43,969 nucleotides of DNA, from positions 1-43,969 of the forward strand of contig JAEUQG010000334.1 of the NCBI GenBank assembly GCA_016789755.1. The letters are read 5' to 3'. The notes beneath the pieces are model-generated. The model did no database searches. It was not told the origin of the DNA and saw only the letters and a list, made by a program, of their open reading frames with translations. The DNA comes from Bryobacterales bacterium (GTDB taxonomy: Bacteria > Acidobacteriota > Terriglobia > Bryobacterales > Bryobacteraceae). Position numbers and translations under genes: made by a program. Of this stretch, positions 1 through 8,497 are shown in pieces; within the stretch, counting starts at the first letter, position 1; every line of letters starts with the position of its first letter.

Positions 1-2
1 TT

Positions 3-104
3 GCGGCGTTCTTTGCGTGGGGCGGAGTTCCGGGATGGGAGCGGGAGGCCAGACGGCCGGAACGGGAGTTAGCGTTTCTGCGCGACGGGCTGCTTCCGCT
101 ATAG
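3..104 (+). CDS. C-terminal end of an unidentified protein (partial)
   Basis: The window opens inside an open frame that reads 33 codons to a TAG at 102-104. The tail is acidic/basic and ends in ERELAFLRDGLLPL. It overlaps the convergent stop codon of the deiodinase-like gene by six bases, an arrangement common for converging genes here. The piece is too short to assign a family. It could be a chance open frame, but the charged amphipathic composition looks protein-like. No function is proposed. Confidence 0.4.
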   Translation, partial: AAFFAWGGVPGWEREARRPERELAFLRDGLLPL

Positions 105-791
105 AACATCCCGCAAAGCAGCTTCCATCCGAGCAGGGCTGAAGCCGTAGGGTCCCGGCGGGCTTTTGAAGGCGATGCGTCCCTGTTTGTCGACGACGTA
201 GAGGCGATCGGGCCATGCCGACCAGATTTTTTCCGTGGCGTTGTCCATGCCATCGAGCAGTGCGGGGATCTCGATTTTCAGGCCTCGGACGCAGGCATCG
301 GCGACAGCCTCACGCTCGGCATCGGTTTTCGGATCGGCGTACAGGACCTTTTGGCGCTCATTCACAGGCAATTGCCAGGAATCGGTGGCATGAGCTTCCT
401 GTATGTAGACGATGTAGAATTCGGCGCTGGCGCAGTATTGGCGGTAGAGCCGGTTGAGGGCGGGAACCTCCCGCCGGAATGGGGGTCAAGTATAGCTGCC
501 GAAGATTAGCACAACGGGCCGGCCGCGATGCTCGCGGAGAGTAACGCGGCCTGACTTGTCGTGCCTGGCGAGGTCGAAATCGGGCGCCGCATCGCCGACA
601 GCAAGCGACCCGGCCCGGGCGATCGACCAAGCTTGCTGGAACGGGAGCACGCGCAGCAGGAGCGGGCCTGGAAGGCGGGCGGCAATGGCGGCGAACTGCC
701 CAGGAGGCAGCCACATGACGGCAAACAATGTCCCGGCCAACAGCGTATAGGCCGCGACCGTTGCCACTACGGCTTTGATCAGAACCCGCAT
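99..791 (-). CDS. Iodothyronine-deiodinase-like selenoprotein (in-frame UGA = Sec102)
   Basis: Reading through the TGA at 488-486 gives a 230-residue protein; without readthrough the gene falls into a 101-residue piece and a remnant in the same frame. Residues about 5-27 form a membrane anchor, then comes a thioredoxin-fold domain. The active site reads FGSYT-U-PPF, matching the FGSxTUPxF site of deiodinases. The family-typical EAHATDSW follows (His134), and PDRLYVVDKQGRIAF and SPPGPYGFSP close the fold as in vertebrate deiodinases. The family removes iodine reductively from iodothyronines with selenocysteine; in bacteria the substrate is unknown, and redox or dehalogenation roles are inference. 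The ATG lies nine bases after the sulfatase stop on the same strand, with no strong ribosome site, so translational coupling is likely. The alternative, a nonsense mutation or sequencing error, is unlikely because the stop falls exactly at the catalytic Sec position and a SECIS-like hairpin follows. Confidence 0.9.
459..488 (-). promoter_or_regulatory. Bacterial SECIS-like hairpin directly after the UGA
   Basis: On the mRNA strand the UGA (488-486) is followed by ten bases, then a perfect stem-loop: GGCGGGA (475-469), loop GGU (468-466), UCCCGCC (465-459). Bacterial SECIS elements sit just 3' of the UGA, inside the coding sequence, with a short stem and a G at the start of the apical loop about 16-37 bases away; the E. 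coli fdhF loop also carries GGU. All these features are met here. Such elements recruit SelB with Sec-tRNA. The fold was read by eye, not computed. Confidence 0.8.
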
Positions 792-800
792 GGGAGGGTC

Positions 801-2324
801 TCAGCCGATGCGCTCCTTGACGGGAGGCATACGATCGACGAAGCCTGCTTTCGTGCGGCGCAACTCGGCGATGGCGGCAGCGCGCATCTTCTTCAGCCTA
901 TCCCGATGTTCGGACTTGACGGCGAGGTTGTCGAGTTCGTCGGGGTCTTTTTCGAGGTCGTAGAGTTCCTCGAGATCCTCGATCAGTGGACGCACATATT
1001 TGTAGCGCTCATCGCGGATCATGGCGTACCAAGGCACCTGATTGTGCATGGCGTTCTTGGGGATGTTGTCGGTATCGGAGCCGTAGGTCTGTCCGGTCGC
1101 GGTCATGAATGCCGGGTAGGACCATCCCTTTTCCGGATTCTTGAGCAGCGGAGTGAGATCGCGGCCATGCATCGTCCAGGGGAGTTTCTCGCCGGCAAAG
1201 GCGAAGATGGTGGGCACGATATCGACGCCGGCGACAGGGGTTTTGCAGACCTTGCCTTGGGGGATCTTCCCGGGCATGGAGAAGATGAGCGGGGAGCGGA
1301 TGTTGGCGTCGTAGGCGGCGACCTTGACTCCGCGGAAGCCGTGTTGGCCGAAGGCGAGTCCCTGGTCTGAAGTAAAGATGACGAAGGTGTTTTTGCGCTC
1401 GCCGGATTGGTCGAGGAAGTCCATGATCTTCTTCACGCCTTCGTCGATGGCGTTGACGCCCTGGTGATACTGGCGGACCCAATCCATGAACGACTTCTTT
1501 CCGGACACGGGCCGGCCGTTGGCGTCCTTCTCCCACATGTTGATCTTCTGAGCCCAGTCGGGCTTGCCAGGACGGGGTGGGAAAATGTCCTTGGGCGTTT
1601 CGATGTCGACGCCGGCGTATTCTTTCTTGTGGCGTTCGGCCGGCTGATAGGGCGAGTGGACGGCGCCGTAGCAAAGCCAGAGGTAATAGGGCTTGCTCTT
1701 GTCGCGGCCGTTGCCTTTCATGAAGTCGATGGCCCAATCGGTGTACTGGTCGGTGGAGTAGCGCTCCAGCATTTCGGTTTTGCCGCCGTGGTAGGTGATG
1801 GGCTGGTGGTAGTAATAATTCTGGCTGGTGTCAGGATATTTCGGGCGGTTCCAGACGAGTTGGAAATCCCAATCGCGGCCATAGCCGGTGTCCTGGCCGG
1901 TGTGCCATTTGCCGATTTGCGCGGTGACGTAGCCGCGCTGGCGGAAGACCTTGGGCCAGAAGGGGCACTTTGCGGGATCGTAGGTGCTATCGGGATAAGT
2001 GCCCTGCATGCTCATCGACTCCACTCCGTGCTGATAGTGGCCGGTGAGGAGGGTGGCGCGCGAGGGCATACACCATGCTCCGTTGTAGGAAGCGCGGAAG
2101 CGCACGCCTTCCTTCGCCAGTTTGTCGATGGCGGGCGTGCGGACCCAGGGGTAGGCCTCTTCGTAGGCACTGATGGTGCGATAGGAGTGATCGTCGGTGT
2201 AAATGAAGAGGATGTTGGGACGGTCCGGCGTTGCGCCCTTAGTGGAGACGGCGCTTGCCGCCGCGCCCGCCAGCAGGCCCAGCAGCTTGCGGCGAGACGG
2301 TCTCGGTTGCTGTTCGATTGCCAT
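801..2324 (-). CDS. Sulfatase (type I, formylglycine-dependent), secreted
   Basis: This 507-residue protein is in the alkaline-phosphatase/sulfatase superfamily and hydrolyses sulfate esters, probably of a carbohydrate or aromatic. The start at 2324 is chosen because AAGGAG precedes it by five bases and the protein then begins with a twin-arginine-like leader (PSRRKLLGLLAG then an alanine-rich stretch); an open frame extends to 2387 without such support. Metal ligands are seen in IYTDDHSY (Asp44, Asp45). The maturation motif is CMPSR (Cys85, converted to formylglycine), followed by ATLLTGHY. DQGLAFGQHG lies in the second metal-binding region. The end, ELYDLEKDPDELDNL, is the usual sulfatase C-terminal signature. 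It sits between an amidohydrolase (59 bases upstream) and the selenoprotein gene (nine bases downstream), all leftward, suggesting one transcript. The substrate cannot be read from the sequence. Confidence 0.9.
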   Translation of the reverse strand: MAIEQQPRPSRRKLLGLLAGAAASAVSTKGATPDRPNILFIYTDDHSYRTISAYEEAYPWVRTPAIDKLAKEGVRFRASYNGAWCMPSRATLLTGHYQHGVESMSMQGTYPDSTYDPAKCPFWPKVFRQRGYVTAQIGKWHTGQDTGYGRDWDFQLVWNRPKYPDTSQNYYYHQPITYHGGKTEMLERYSTDQYTDWAIDFMKGNGRDKSKPYYLWLCYGAVHSPYQPAERHKKEYAGVDIETPKDIFPPRPGKPDWAQKINMWEKDANGRPVSGKKSFMDWVRQYHQGVNAIDEGVKKIMDFLDQSGERKNTFVIFTSDQGLAFGQHGFRGVKVAAYDANIRSPLIFSMPGKIPQGKVCKTPVAGVDIVPTIFAFAGEKLPWTMHGRDLTPLLKNPEKGWSYPAFMTATGQTYGSDTDNIPKNAMHNQVPWYAMIRDERYKYVRPLIEDLEELYDLEKDPDELDNLAVKSEHRDRLKKMRAAAIAELRRTKAGFVDRMPPVKERIG

Positions 2325-2383
2325 GCACGCTCCTTCTTTGATTTCTGCTTTATATCGCAAGTGGGCGGGCGGTGTCATCCATG

Positions 2384-3160
2384 TCAAGGAAGTCCCAGCA
2401 GAGCTTTGGCGTTGTCGCGGCGGAGGCGGCGCTTGGTGGTCTCGTCGCGATCGAGGAACTCCATTTTGACGAGCGCGGCATGGGGAAAGTGAAACGGCAT
2501 GCCGGTGCCGAACAAGACGCGATGGGGGCCGAGCGTGTCGATGAGGGTTCCGATTTCGTCGTCGAGTTCGGTGCGGAGCAGGCAGATGTCGACGGCGTAG
2601 TTGGCCGGCAATCCGTTGGCGGGCTTGCCGAGGATGGTGGCTGTGTAGCCGCTGCCGTTCAGGAGCACGAACTTCGCCTGCGGCACGGCGCGCAGCAGAG
2701 CGGCGATCTCATCGGCGGGGACGTCCGGTATGTCAACCAGCCAGCTTTGCTGGCGGCGGTCCTCCACGCGAAGGGGGATGGTGACGATCATGCCGCGCGT
2801 GGCTGCCTGGCGAACGAGATCGAGACAGTCCGGGTCCGTGAGTTTGTAGCCGTGCCATCGAGGATATAGACGCAGGGCGCGCATCCCAAGGTTTTCGTGG
2901 CAAGCCGCGAGGTCCTCGCGCCATCCGGCATAAGCGGGATTCACGACGGCGCACCCGAGCAGGCGGGAGGCGTGAGGGCGAATCCCGGAAGCGAGATCTT
3001 CATTGGCGGGCTGCGCGTTGCGATAGGCAATGGCCGCGGCGCTCGAGACGAGGGCCGCTTCGATGCTCGCCCGATCCATGAGTTGCAGAAGCTCGGCGGC
3101 CGTGTTGTGACGCAGCCGGCGGAAGGCATAATGGCCGAGGTATGCGTTGATGTCGATCAT
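2384..3160 (-). CDS. Amidohydrolase-2 family protein (TIM barrel)
   Basis: The 258-residue protein resembles the amidohydrolase-related (Amidohydro_2) family of metal-dependent hydrolases and decarboxylases. It begins MIDINAYLGHYAF, where most relatives have a DxHxH-like first metal site; here this reads DINAYLGH, so the canonical metal site looks altered and catalysis may differ. Later stretches such as CAVVNPAYAGW, MRALRLYPRWHGY and HRVLFGTGMPFHFP follow the family order. The last one replaces the usual aspartate-rich GSDxP motif with GTGMP, another deviation. It overlaps the preceding amidohydrolase by four bases, so the two are probably co-translated and may form one enzyme pair. It lacks a signal peptide and is probably cytoplasmic. 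It could be a non-catalytic or metal-independent partner. Confidence 0.75.
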   Translation of the reverse strand: MIDINAYLGHYAFRRLRHNTAAELLQLMDRASIEAALVSSAAAIAYRNAQPANEDLASGIRPHASRLLGCAVVNPAYAGWREDLAACHENLGMRALRLYPRWHGYKLTDPDCLDLVRQAATRGMIVTIPLRVEDRRQQSWLVDIPDVPADEIAALLRAVPQAKFVLLNGSGYTATILGKPANGLPANYAVDICLLRTELDDEIGTLIDTLGPHRVLFGTGMPFHFPHAALVKMEFLDRDETTKRRLRRDNAKALLGLP

Positions 3161-3972
3161 GCGCGCCCCCGCGCGGCGAGCAACCTAGCCATGTTTCCGC
3201 CGAGGATAGCGGAGCGCTGCGCCTCGGTCAGCGTTGCGGCGCGAATACGGGCCGCGCTGGCGGTCATCGACATGTCGCAGGCAAACAGCAGGCGTTCGGC
3301 GCCCAGTTCGCGCACCGCCATATCCACCACGCCATCGTCAATGACGCTGCCGCTGGTATCGAGCAAGACGGTGCGGGCAGAGCGCAGGCGCTTGATGGTC
3401 CACTCCCAATCGCCGCCGCCGCAAATGTGGGCGCAGATGAGCATCGCCTCGGGATAGCGGGTTGCCAGCGCTGCGAGGTGGGACGCATCGCTGATGCGCG
3501 GCTGCGGGGATGGCAGCCAAGCGGTGTGGCCGGCATGCTGCAGAATGGGGACTTTGAGCTGGATGGCAAGTTCGATGAGGGGGTGGAGAACGGGTTCATC
3601 GGCGCGGTAGTCGTTATAGAGCTTGACACCGATGAAGCCACGGTCCTCGACACAACGGCGAACTTCTTCGAGGGCGGATTTCCCGTAGCCGGGATTCACG
3701 GTGCAATAACCAAGCACGCGGCCGGGAAAGCGGCGCATACCTTCGAGGGTCCAGGCATTCGAGGCAAGGCACCCTTCGTGCGACAGGGGACGTTCCGGGG
3801 GCAGCGTGGAGCAGCACAGTTGCTGGATGCCGAGTTTGTCAGCGGCGGCGATGAGGAGGCGGTCGCCATCGGGATTGCCCCGGCGGAGGTGGTTGTGTGC
3901 GTCGATGACGCGGGCTCCGGGTTGGGCAAGCGCGGAGGCGGCTGCGGTGGAAATCCAATGGCGGCGAGTCAT
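3157..3972 (-). CDS. Amidohydrolase-2 family protein, exported or Tat-like leader
   Basis: This 271-residue protein starts at the ATG at 3972, giving MTRRHWISTAAASALAQ, a short twin-arginine-like leader. A longer open frame reaches 4080 but would run across the divergent gene's start. The first metal motif VIDAHNHL (DxHxH-like) is intact, unlike in the downstream paralogue. Further family landmarks are YCTVNPGYG, FIGVKLYND, PILQHAGH (metal-binding His), LICAHICGGGDWE and RLLFACDMS with the C-terminal Asp. The family includes hydrolases, lactonases and decarboxylases of small molecules. It heads the leftward run amidohydrolase, amidohydrolase, sulfatase, selenoprotein, and is divergent from the galactonate dehydratase gene 76 bases away. 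The exact reaction is not deducible. Confidence 0.8.
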   Translation of the reverse strand: MTRRHWISTAAASALAQPGARVIDAHNHLRRGNPDGDRLLIAAADKLGIQQLCCSTLPPERPLSHEGCLASNAWTLEGMRRFPGRVLGYCTVNPGYGKSALEEVRRCVEDRGFIGVKLYNDYRADEPVLHPLIELAIQLKVPILQHAGHTAWLPSPQPRISDASHLAALATRYPEAMLICAHICGGGDWEWTIKRLRSARTVLLDTSGSVIDDGVVDMAVRELGAERLLFACDMSMTASAARIRAATLTEAQRSAILGGNMARLLAARGRA

Positions 3973-4048
3973 CCGAATTCGATTGTGACATGGGCGCGGC
4001 GTGCTCCCCGTGGGGGTAGTAAACTTGAAGAGGTTCTCACCACCACCC

Positions 4049-5293
<1,245 letters not shown>

Positions 5294-5298
5294 ACGAC

Positions 5299-5952
5299 AT
5301 GACCAAGCAAACGATCATCAGCAACATTCTGAATATCGGGATTGTTCCCATTGTCCGCGCGGGAAGCGCGGAGGAAGCGATCGCGTCGGTGGATGCGATC
5401 TACGAAGGCGGTATCCGGGCGGTGGAAATCACCATGACGGTGCCGGGCGCCATCCGCGCGCTGGAGAAAGTGGCGGACAAACTCGGCGACAAGATCACGC
5501 TGGGGGCCGGTACGGTGCTGGATCCGGAGACCTGCCGGGCTTGCTTTCTGGCGGGCGCGGAGTTCATTGTGACGCCGGCGCTGCGCATTGCCACGATTGA
5601 AATGGCAAAGCGCTATTCGAAGCCGATCATGCCGGGGGCTTTAACGCCGACCGAGATTTTGACGGCATGGGAACATGGCGCGGATTTCGTGAAGGTGTTC
5701 CCGTGCGGCAACATGGGCGGGCCGAAGTACATCAAGGCGCTGAAGGGTCCATTTCCGCAGATCGACATGATTCCGACCGGGGGTGTGAATCTGGAAACCG
5801 CCGGTGAGTTTCTGAAGGCCGGAGCGGCGGCAGTGGCGGTTGGCGGAGAGTTGGTGGACGCGAAATCGCTGAAGGAAAAGCGCTACGACGCGATTGCGGA
5901 GCGGGCCAGGCAGTATCTGGAAGCAATCGCCAAAGCGCGTCAGGGAGCTTAA
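5299..5952 (+). CDS. 2-keto-3-deoxy-6-phospho-gluconate/galactonate aldolase
   Basis: The 217-residue protein is a class I KDPG/KDPGal aldolase, splitting the phosphorylated keto-deoxy sugar acid to pyruvate and glyceraldehyde 3-phosphate. Visible landmarks are PIVRAG (Arg20), VEITMT (catalytic Glu43), GAGTVLD, MPGALTPTE, VKVFPC with Schiff-base Lys132, and PTGGV in the phosphate-binding region. Length is typical for the family. The gene begins five bases after the dehydratase stop, so the two are one transcript. Together they provide the dehydration and cleavage steps of the De Ley-Doudoroff pathway. The kinase step (DgoK or KdgK) is not encoded in this window. Confidence 0.9.
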   Translation: MTKQTIISNILNIGIVPIVRAGSAEEAIASVDAIYEGGIRAVEITMTVPGAIRALEKVADKLGDKITLGAGTVLDPETCRACFLAGAEFIVTPALRIATIEMAKRYSKPIMPGALTPTEILTAWEHGADFVKVFPCGNMGGPKYIKALKGPFPQIDMIPTGGVNLETAGEFLKAGAAAVAVGGELVDAKSLKEKRYDAIAERARQYLEAIAKARQGA

Positions 5953-5961
5953 GGGCGAATC

Positions 5962-6016
5962 GAACCGGTTGCAAGGGCATGCGGGGTTCCAGCGCCGCAT
6001 GCCCGTTCGCCGGTTC
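5962..6016. terminator. Strong hairpin between convergent genes
   Basis: Between the aldolase stop and the convergent coiled-coil gene lies a two-tier inverted repeat. The inner stem is GGGCATGCGG (5975-5984) with CCGCATGCCC (5995-6004), ten perfect pairs. The outer stem is GAACCGG (5962-5968) with CCGGTTC (6010-6016). It could terminate both genes. No U-tract follows, so a Rho-independent terminator in the strict sense is not certain. Confidence 0.6.
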
Positions 6017-6458
6017 ACTTATCCAGTTTGTTGGCGGTCTGCTGCAGCATGGCCGCGCGTTTGGCGATGCCGTCGGCATGGGCCCGCAGCATGGAGCGGT
6101 TCTTGCGGAACTCACCGGAATCCATCAGCGTCTGCTTGCGGGCGGCGAAGATAGTGAGCAGTTCTGCCTTGGTCTTTACGAGATCCCAGTCCTTCTTTTG
6201 CGCTTCCGTCATCTGGCCGAGCTTTCCGTCGAGTTCCGTCACATCCTGCTTAAGTTTGGCCACGTCCTGGTTGAGGGCGGAGATATCCTGTTTCACTTGC
6301 GTTTCGTCGAGGGCCTTCTGCTTCAGATCTCGGCTGAGCTTTTCGGCGTCTCGTTGAATGTTGGCGGCATCTCCGATGATGTTGCGGAAGGTTTCGGCTC
6401 CGGCCGCGGCGGGCAATGCCAGCGCAGCGATGGCAGCAAGGTGCAAAAGGTGTTTCAT
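6015..6458 (-). CDS. Secreted coiled-coil protein of unknown function
   Basis: The 147-residue product has a clear signal peptide (MKHLLHLAAIAALALPAAAGA, likely cut after AGA), then a long heptad-rich helix from about residue 30 to 100 (for example LNQDVAKLKQDVTELDGKL), and a lysine-rich tail. The start at 6458 is supported by AGGAGA five bases upstream; an upstream in-frame ATG with MKNQENR is less likely. I do not recognise a family. The build, a short periplasmic all-helical protein, resembles many small periplasmic chaperone-like or envelope proteins, but no function can be claimed. It converges on the aldolase gene across a strong hairpin and has no operon partner. Confidence 0.75.
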   Translation of the reverse strand: MKHLLHLAAIAALALPAAAGAETFRNIIGDAANIQRDAEKLSRDLKQKALDETQVKQDISALNQDVAKLKQDVTELDGKLGQMTEAQKKDWDLVKTKAELLTIFAARKQTLMDSGEFRKNRSMLRAHADGIAKRAAMLQQTANKLDK

Positions 6459-6639
6459 TCGGTTCTCCTGGTTCTTCATTTGCGGGGTTTTCGATCCGCT
6501 TACACCTGTCCAGACGCGGCACGAGGACGCTTCGATTCTTACAAAGAGTGGATGTGACGATTCGCTTTTTTCGATGTTTTGAGACGGGCGGATGGATCGC
6601 CTCGGATGTCGACAATGGTGGGCAAGGGGCGAAAACATT
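6459..6639. other. Non-coding stretch, no feature recognised
   Basis: Between the coiled-coil gene and the sulfatase remnant I see only the upstream region of the leftward gene. No recognisable coding frame, RNA fold or repeat was found by eye. Confidence 0.4.
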
Positions 6640-6979
6640 CCTAATGGGGAATACGCCCGCACGGCGCTGGCAGCTTCTGAGCGGTTCTACGGCAAGTCCA
6701 AACGGGTAGTACTCGGCGACTGCATGGAAGAGTTCGACTGGAACGTGGGGCGAATCGTGGACACTCCGCTGCGGTATTGACGCGCAGGAGATCCCGCAAC
6801 CGCTGCTGCACGATCCGGAGTCCGATCAGGAGGAGCGCCATGACGTTTCAGCGCGGCATCCGGAGACGGTGCGGGTTTTGCTGGCGGACACTGAATGGGT
6901 GCGGGAGGACTTGGGGGATGACAATCAGTCTGGGGAAGACTCTCCGGTTTTTCGATGCAATGGCAGAGCGGCCCAATGA
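6640..6979 (+). pseudogene. Sulfatase remnant, internally deleted and frameshifted
   Basis: Two pieces of a sulfatase survive in two different frames. From about 6640 to 6780 one frame reads LAASERFYGKSKRVVLGD then MEEFDWNVGRIVDT, the well-known mid-sulfatase helix before the VVFTSDNG strand. From 6743 to the TGA at 6977-6979 another frame reads TWGESWTLRC, then PQPLLHDPESDQEERHD, SARHPETVRVLL and VREDLGDDNQSGED, the C-terminal subdomain of arylsulfatases. The intervening DNG strand and the whole N-terminal catalytic part with the CxPSR motif are missing, so no active enzyme can be made. This is a relic of a second sulfatase, not a piece of the intact one nearby, whose residues differ. Confidence 0.7.
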
Positions 6980-7170
6980 ACCGCCGCGCAGCGGGCAGGG
7001 GCGAGCCGGGAGGCGTTGTGAATCACACCAGCGCAACCGTACAGCGGCGTCCCACAAACGAACACATTGTCTTCGTGCAAACGCGCTAAAGTATTGAGGA
7101 CACGTTGTACTTGGTCGTTCTCACGATGGCATTCGCCGTGCCATTCTCTTTGACGTGAAGGAATCCATCC

Positions 7171-8424
7171 ATGGACGTCCCTAGAAAAGGCGCGAAACGC
7201 GCTCGCATTATCAAACGTTCGATCGCTATCATCGCCGTACTGATCGCCATTCCTCTGATAACGGTTGGATTGAACCGTCTGAAACCGGCCGCGCCGAACG
7301 TTGAGCGGTCGTCGGTATGGGTAGACACAGTGAAGCGCGGCCCCATGCTACGGCAGGTGCGTGGACTGGGGACCCTGGTTCCGGAAGAAATCCTGTGGAT
7401 TCCGGCGGTGCAGGATGGGAGGGTTGAGAAGTTGCAGCTTCGCCCCGGAGCGCAGGTGAACAAGAACTCGATCATCATGGAGTTATCGAATCCGGAGCTT
7501 GCGCTGGCGATGAACGACGCCGAATGGCAAGTAAAGATCGCCGAGGCGACGCTGGCCGATTTGAAAGTCAAGCTAGAGACTTCGCAGTTGGAGCAACGGG
7601 CGCGAACGGCACAACTGGAAAGCGAATTCACCAAGGCGAGGCTCCAGTACGACCGTGACGACAAGTTGAGCCAGGAAGGGTTGACGTCGGAACTCACGGT
7701 GCAGCTTTCCAAGGCGTCGGCCGAGGAACTGAAGAAACGCTTCGAGATCGAACAGAAGCGCCTGGCCATTAGCGGCGACTCCATTGAGGCGCAACTTGCT
7801 TCGCAGCGGGTGCAGATTGAGAAGCTGAAAGCTGCCTACCAATTGAAGAAGGAGCAGGTGGAGGGCTTGAAGATCAGGGCAGGCACGGATGGGGTTTTGC
7901 AGGAGATGACGCTGCAGGTAGGACAGCGTGTCACTCCGGGCACGATACTGGCAAAGGTGGCGCAACCGCAGAAACTGAAGGCAGAATTGAAGATCGCCGA
8001 GACGCAGGCGAAAGACATCCTGATCGGGCAACTGGCGGTGATCGACACACGCAACGGTACGGTGGACGGGCGGGTAAGCCGCATCGATCCGGCGGTGGTA
8101 AACGGTACGGTGACGGTGGACGTGCGGCTGGAAGGGAAGCTTCCCGATGGCGCGCGCCCCGACCTGAGCGTCGACGGAACAGTAGAGATTGAACGCCTCA
8201 ACGAGGTGGTGTATGTGGGCCGTCCCGTATTCGGACAAGCGAACAGCCTTGTCACATTGTTCAAACTGGACCCGGCGACGAAAGAAGCTAACCGCATGCA
8301 GGTGAAACTGGGGCGTAGTTCGGTGAACACGATCGAGATTCTGGAAGGGCTATCGGTTGGCGACCAGGTGATCTTATCCGATATGTCGGCGTGGGATGCG
8401 CACAACCGCATCAAACTGAACTAA
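7171..8424 (+). CDS. HlyD/RND-type periplasmic adaptor (membrane fusion protein)
   Basis: This 417-residue protein is an inner-membrane-anchored adaptor of ABC or RND export systems. Residues about 14-34 (a run rich in I, V, A, L) are the anchor. VQDGRVEKLQLRPGAQVNKN is the first half of the lipoyl domain. Residues about 110-230 form the long alpha-hairpin coiled coil (EQRARTAQLESEFTKARLQY region). AGTDGVLQEMTLQVGQRV closes the lipoyl domain, followed by beta-barrel and membrane-proximal domains (DGRVSRIDPAVVNGTVTVDV). It is followed after 73 bases by the ABC ATPase and permease genes and probably heads their operon, bridging the permeases to an outer-membrane channel not encoded here. Confidence 0.9.
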   Translation: MDVPRKGAKRARIIKRSIAIIAVLIAIPLITVGLNRLKPAAPNVERSSVWVDTVKRGPMLRQVRGLGTLVPEEILWIPAVQDGRVEKLQLRPGAQVNKNSIIMELSNPELALAMNDAEWQVKIAEATLADLKVKLETSQLEQRARTAQLESEFTKARLQYDRDDKLSQEGLTSELTVQLSKASAEELKKRFEIEQKRLAISGDSIEAQLASQRVQIEKLKAAYQLKKEQVEGLKIRAGTDGVLQEMTLQVGQRVTPGTILAKVAQPQKLKAELKIAETQAKDILIGQLAVIDTRNGTVDGRVSRIDPAVVNGTVTVDVRLEGKLPDGARPDLSVDGTVEIERLNEVVYVGRPVFGQANSLVTLFKLDPATKEANRMQVKLGRSSVNTIEILEGLSVGDQVILSDMSAWDAHNRIKLN

Positions 8425-8497
8425 AGAGAAAATTTTGGGAACCAGCTAACGTCTGTTACGTAATTAGAGTCTAAAGGGAAAATCCGAAGGAGAAGCG

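Noticed and set aside
99..371. Short separate protein at the end of the deiodinase-like region, and a truncated 101-residue upstream protein
   Set aside because: Both are parts of one frame separated only by the UGA and 38 further sense codons; homology runs across the junction, so they are annotated as one selenoprotein.
561..1370. Long open frame on the plus strand opposite the selenoprotein and sulfatase
   Set aside because: It is antisense to two genes with clear family motifs, has no recognisable domain, and such shadows are common in high-GC DNA.
1407..2492. 361-codon plus-strand frame opposite the sulfatase
   Set aside because: Mirror of the sulfatase coding strand with low-complexity Val/Gly/Leu composition and no motif.
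6777..7097. Arg-rich 106-codon frame after the sulfatase remnant
   Set aside because: Different frame from the recognised sulfatase remnant, very Arg/Cys-rich and without family similarity; a shadow.
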